From NCBI GenBank assembly GCA_035495315.1, contig DATJGF010000188.1:1-14811 (forward strand): a DNA stretch of 14,811 nucleotides. Reading direction: 5' to 3'. The DNA is from DATJGF01 sp035495315. Its GTDB lineage: Bacteria; Verrucomicrobiota; Verrucomicrobiia; Limisphaerales; UBA8199. This document shows positions 13,522 to 14,811 of the stretch, in pieces. The notes under the pieces were generated by a model. The model had not been told where the DNA came from and ran no database searches. It saw nothing but the letters and a program-made list of their open reading frames with translations. Every line of letters begins with the position of its first letter. The first letter of the stretch is position 1. A program made the translations under genes and the position numbers.

Positions 13522-14811
13522 CTAGGGCTGCTTGGCTGCCGCGCGGTTTGGTTCCAGTGGATGGCCGGCGGTTTCTCGCGGCGACAGGGTGCGAACATAA
13601 TTCACCAGCAGCCAAACCTCATGCCTGGAGAATCTCATACGAAAAGCGGGCATCGGCACCTTGCCTTCGCTGATTTTCCAGCAGAGCGCTCCATCAGTCT
13701 GTTGCCAGATGTTCGTGTCCGAGAGATCGGCAGGACTGACGTCAAGAATCCGGGCCACGCGACCGTCTCCTTTGCCCTCGGGACCGTGGCAAATGAGGCA
13801 TTCTTGCTCGTAGAGCGCTTCTCCCTCCGCAATGGAGCTTTCGTTCGTCGCGAGCGGGTTTTTCCAGCCGGCAACTCGATCTGGAGCTGTCCACGCTAGA
13901 GGCTTGTGAGGGGGATTTGCTTCACTGATTCGGGCACCAGACTGGGTTTCGCCTGCTTGTGCTTTGGATGACGCTGTGGAGCCGTCGGCAACTTGCGGCG
14001 CCAAGGTGCGAAGATAGTTCACCAGCGCCCAAACCTCATGCGTGGAGAATTTGGAACGAAAAGATGGCATAGGTGCCTTGCCTTCGATGATCTTCAAGTA
14101 GAGCGCTCCGTCCTTTTGCCGCCACATGTCCGGGTTAGACAAGTCAGGCGGGATGACCTTAAGCGTGTCGGATTTGGGGCCATCACCTTCTCCTATTTCG
14201 CCGTGGCAAGACACGCAATTCGGCTGGTAGAGCGCTTTTCCCTGCGCAATAGAGGCTTCGCTCGCGGCGACAGGGTTTTGCTTGTTGGCGGATTGATCGG
14301 AGGGGGGTTGCGGAGGGGGTTCATGTCTGAATTCCGGGTGGCGGATTTTCCCGCCCGCCTTGCCGATCCGCCCGCCGGCCGCCAACGAAATGAGGGCCAT
14401 GATCAAAGTGAGCGACGCGAGCGGGAAGGCAGTTTTGGGGGCTTTAGCAGCAATCAGGGCCGCACTCAGGGCGACCGCCGCCAGAGCAGAGAAGACATAG
14501 ATCAGTTTTTCTCCGCGACGCTTGTGAACATCCAGCCACTGCTGGCCTTCGCTATCAGCCGTGGGATAAACGCGGTAGTAAGCTTTCTCTCCTGCCATGT
14601 AGGTGGGCCAAGCAGACGCCGCGCACAGAAACACCATCACCAACGCCAACAATTGCGCCGGGCGATTGCGCAGAATCAATGCGCCAGCCAAAACCAACGC
14701 AGCCGTGGCCAACCCATAGATCGGCAACGGGTTGATCAGCACGTGGAAATACTCGGGCTGGGGGAGCCCGGCGCCTTTGTCGGCTCCAGGATGTTCTTTC
14801 GCAGCTTGCCT
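13522..14811 (-). CDS. Membrane-anchored protein with two cytochrome c domains (5' end outside window)
   Basis: The frame is open from the stop at 13522 to the right edge. The GTG at 14742 is only the first possible start inside the window. The 23 codons above it continue in frame (ending PQPEYFH before VLINPLPIYG), so the true start lies outside. The visible part has about four membrane segments (IYGLATAALVLAGALIL, LLALVMVFLCAASAW, LIYVFSALAAVALSAAL, LASLTLIMALISLAAG), then a Pro-rich linker and two class I cytochrome c domains. Their heme sites are CVSCH (14203-14217) and CLICH (13786-13800), each followed by GEGDG/GKGDG and a likely Met ligand in APMPSF or VPMPAF. The two domains are clearly duplicated (HEVWALVNYLRTLAP versus HEVWLLVNYVRTLSP), with the hemes 139 residues apart. 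It should be an inner-membrane electron-transfer protein with hemes on the periplasmic side; its redox partner is unknown. Confidence 0.88.
   Translation of the reverse strand, partial: RQAAKEHPGADKGAGLPQPEYFHVLINPLPIYGLATAALVLAGALILRNRPAQLLALVMVFLCAASAWPTYMAGEKAYYRVYPTADSEGQQWLDVHKRRGEKLIYVFSALAAVALSAALIAAKAPKTAFPLASLTLIMALISLAAGGRIGKAGGKIRHPEFRHEPPPQPPSDQSANKQNPVAASEASIAQGKALYQPNCVSCHGEIGEGDGPKSDTLKVIPPDLSNPDMWRQKDGALYLKIIEGKAPMPSFRSKFSTHEVWALVNYLRTLAPQVADGSTASSKAQAGETQSGARISEANPPHKPLAWTAPDRVAGWKNPLATNESSIAEGEALYEQECLICHGPEGKGDGRVARILDVSPADLSDTNIWQQTDGALCWKISEGKVPMPAFRMRFSRHEVWLLVNYVRTLSPRETAGHPLEPNRAAAKQP

Noticed and set aside
13422..13899. Plus-strand frames at 13422-13673 and 13450-13899
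   Set aside because: They overlap the heme-binding part of the cytochrome gene in antisense and have no features of their own.

Overview
The window reads as a chromosomal segment of a Verrucomicrobiota-like bacterium, possibly of the Pedosphaera/Limisphaera kind. I infer this from gene style, not from a marker gene. The clues are an orphan type II secretion-type pseudopilin with the FTLIELL signal and Ala rather than Gly before the cleavage point, a very long U32 protein, a monothiol CGWS glutaredoxin, a multi-pass membrane protein with two cytochrome c domains, and many GC-rich palindromes between genes. I see no phage, transposase, CRISPR, tRNA or rRNA genes.

Layout. The left third is transcribed leftward (minus strand). 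In transcription order it holds glycerate kinase (about 4.9-3.7 kb), the pseudopilin (starting 2 nt after the kinase stop), an HTH-metallo-beta-lactamase hydrolase, ilvN and ilvC. ilvC is followed by a good intrinsic terminator. The first bases of another leftward gene, with a signal peptide, lie at the window edge. A divergent intergenic gap near 4.95 kb leads to a rightward block: a small glutaredoxin, then panC and nadB overlapping by 4 nt, then a long U32 peptidase-family protein with two cysteine clusters. This U32 gene converges with rimO (minus strand). After a 650-bp region without a convincing gene comes the 3' part of a leftward membrane cytochrome c gene that runs off the right edge.

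How the genes work together. Most genes are core metabolism. IlvN and IlvC belong to valine/leucine/isoleucine synthesis, although the catalytic subunit IlvB is not adjacent. PanC makes pantothenate for coenzyme A and NadB starts NAD synthesis; their overlap suggests one cofactor operon. RimO and probably the U32 protein modify the translation apparatus. Glycerate kinase feeds glycerate into central metabolism. The cytochrome protein is likely respiratory or electron-transfer.

The least ordinary parts are structural. There is a double palindrome inserted in frame inside the U32 gene, a perfect 28-bp inverted repeat between nadB and the U32 gene that shares its core with another palindrome upstream of ilvN, an AT-rich nested palindrome after ilvC, short TAACG iterations before panC, extra segments in RimO, and a 650-bp stretch upstream of rimO with broken or repeat-like reading frames. 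I found no convincing new multi-gene system.
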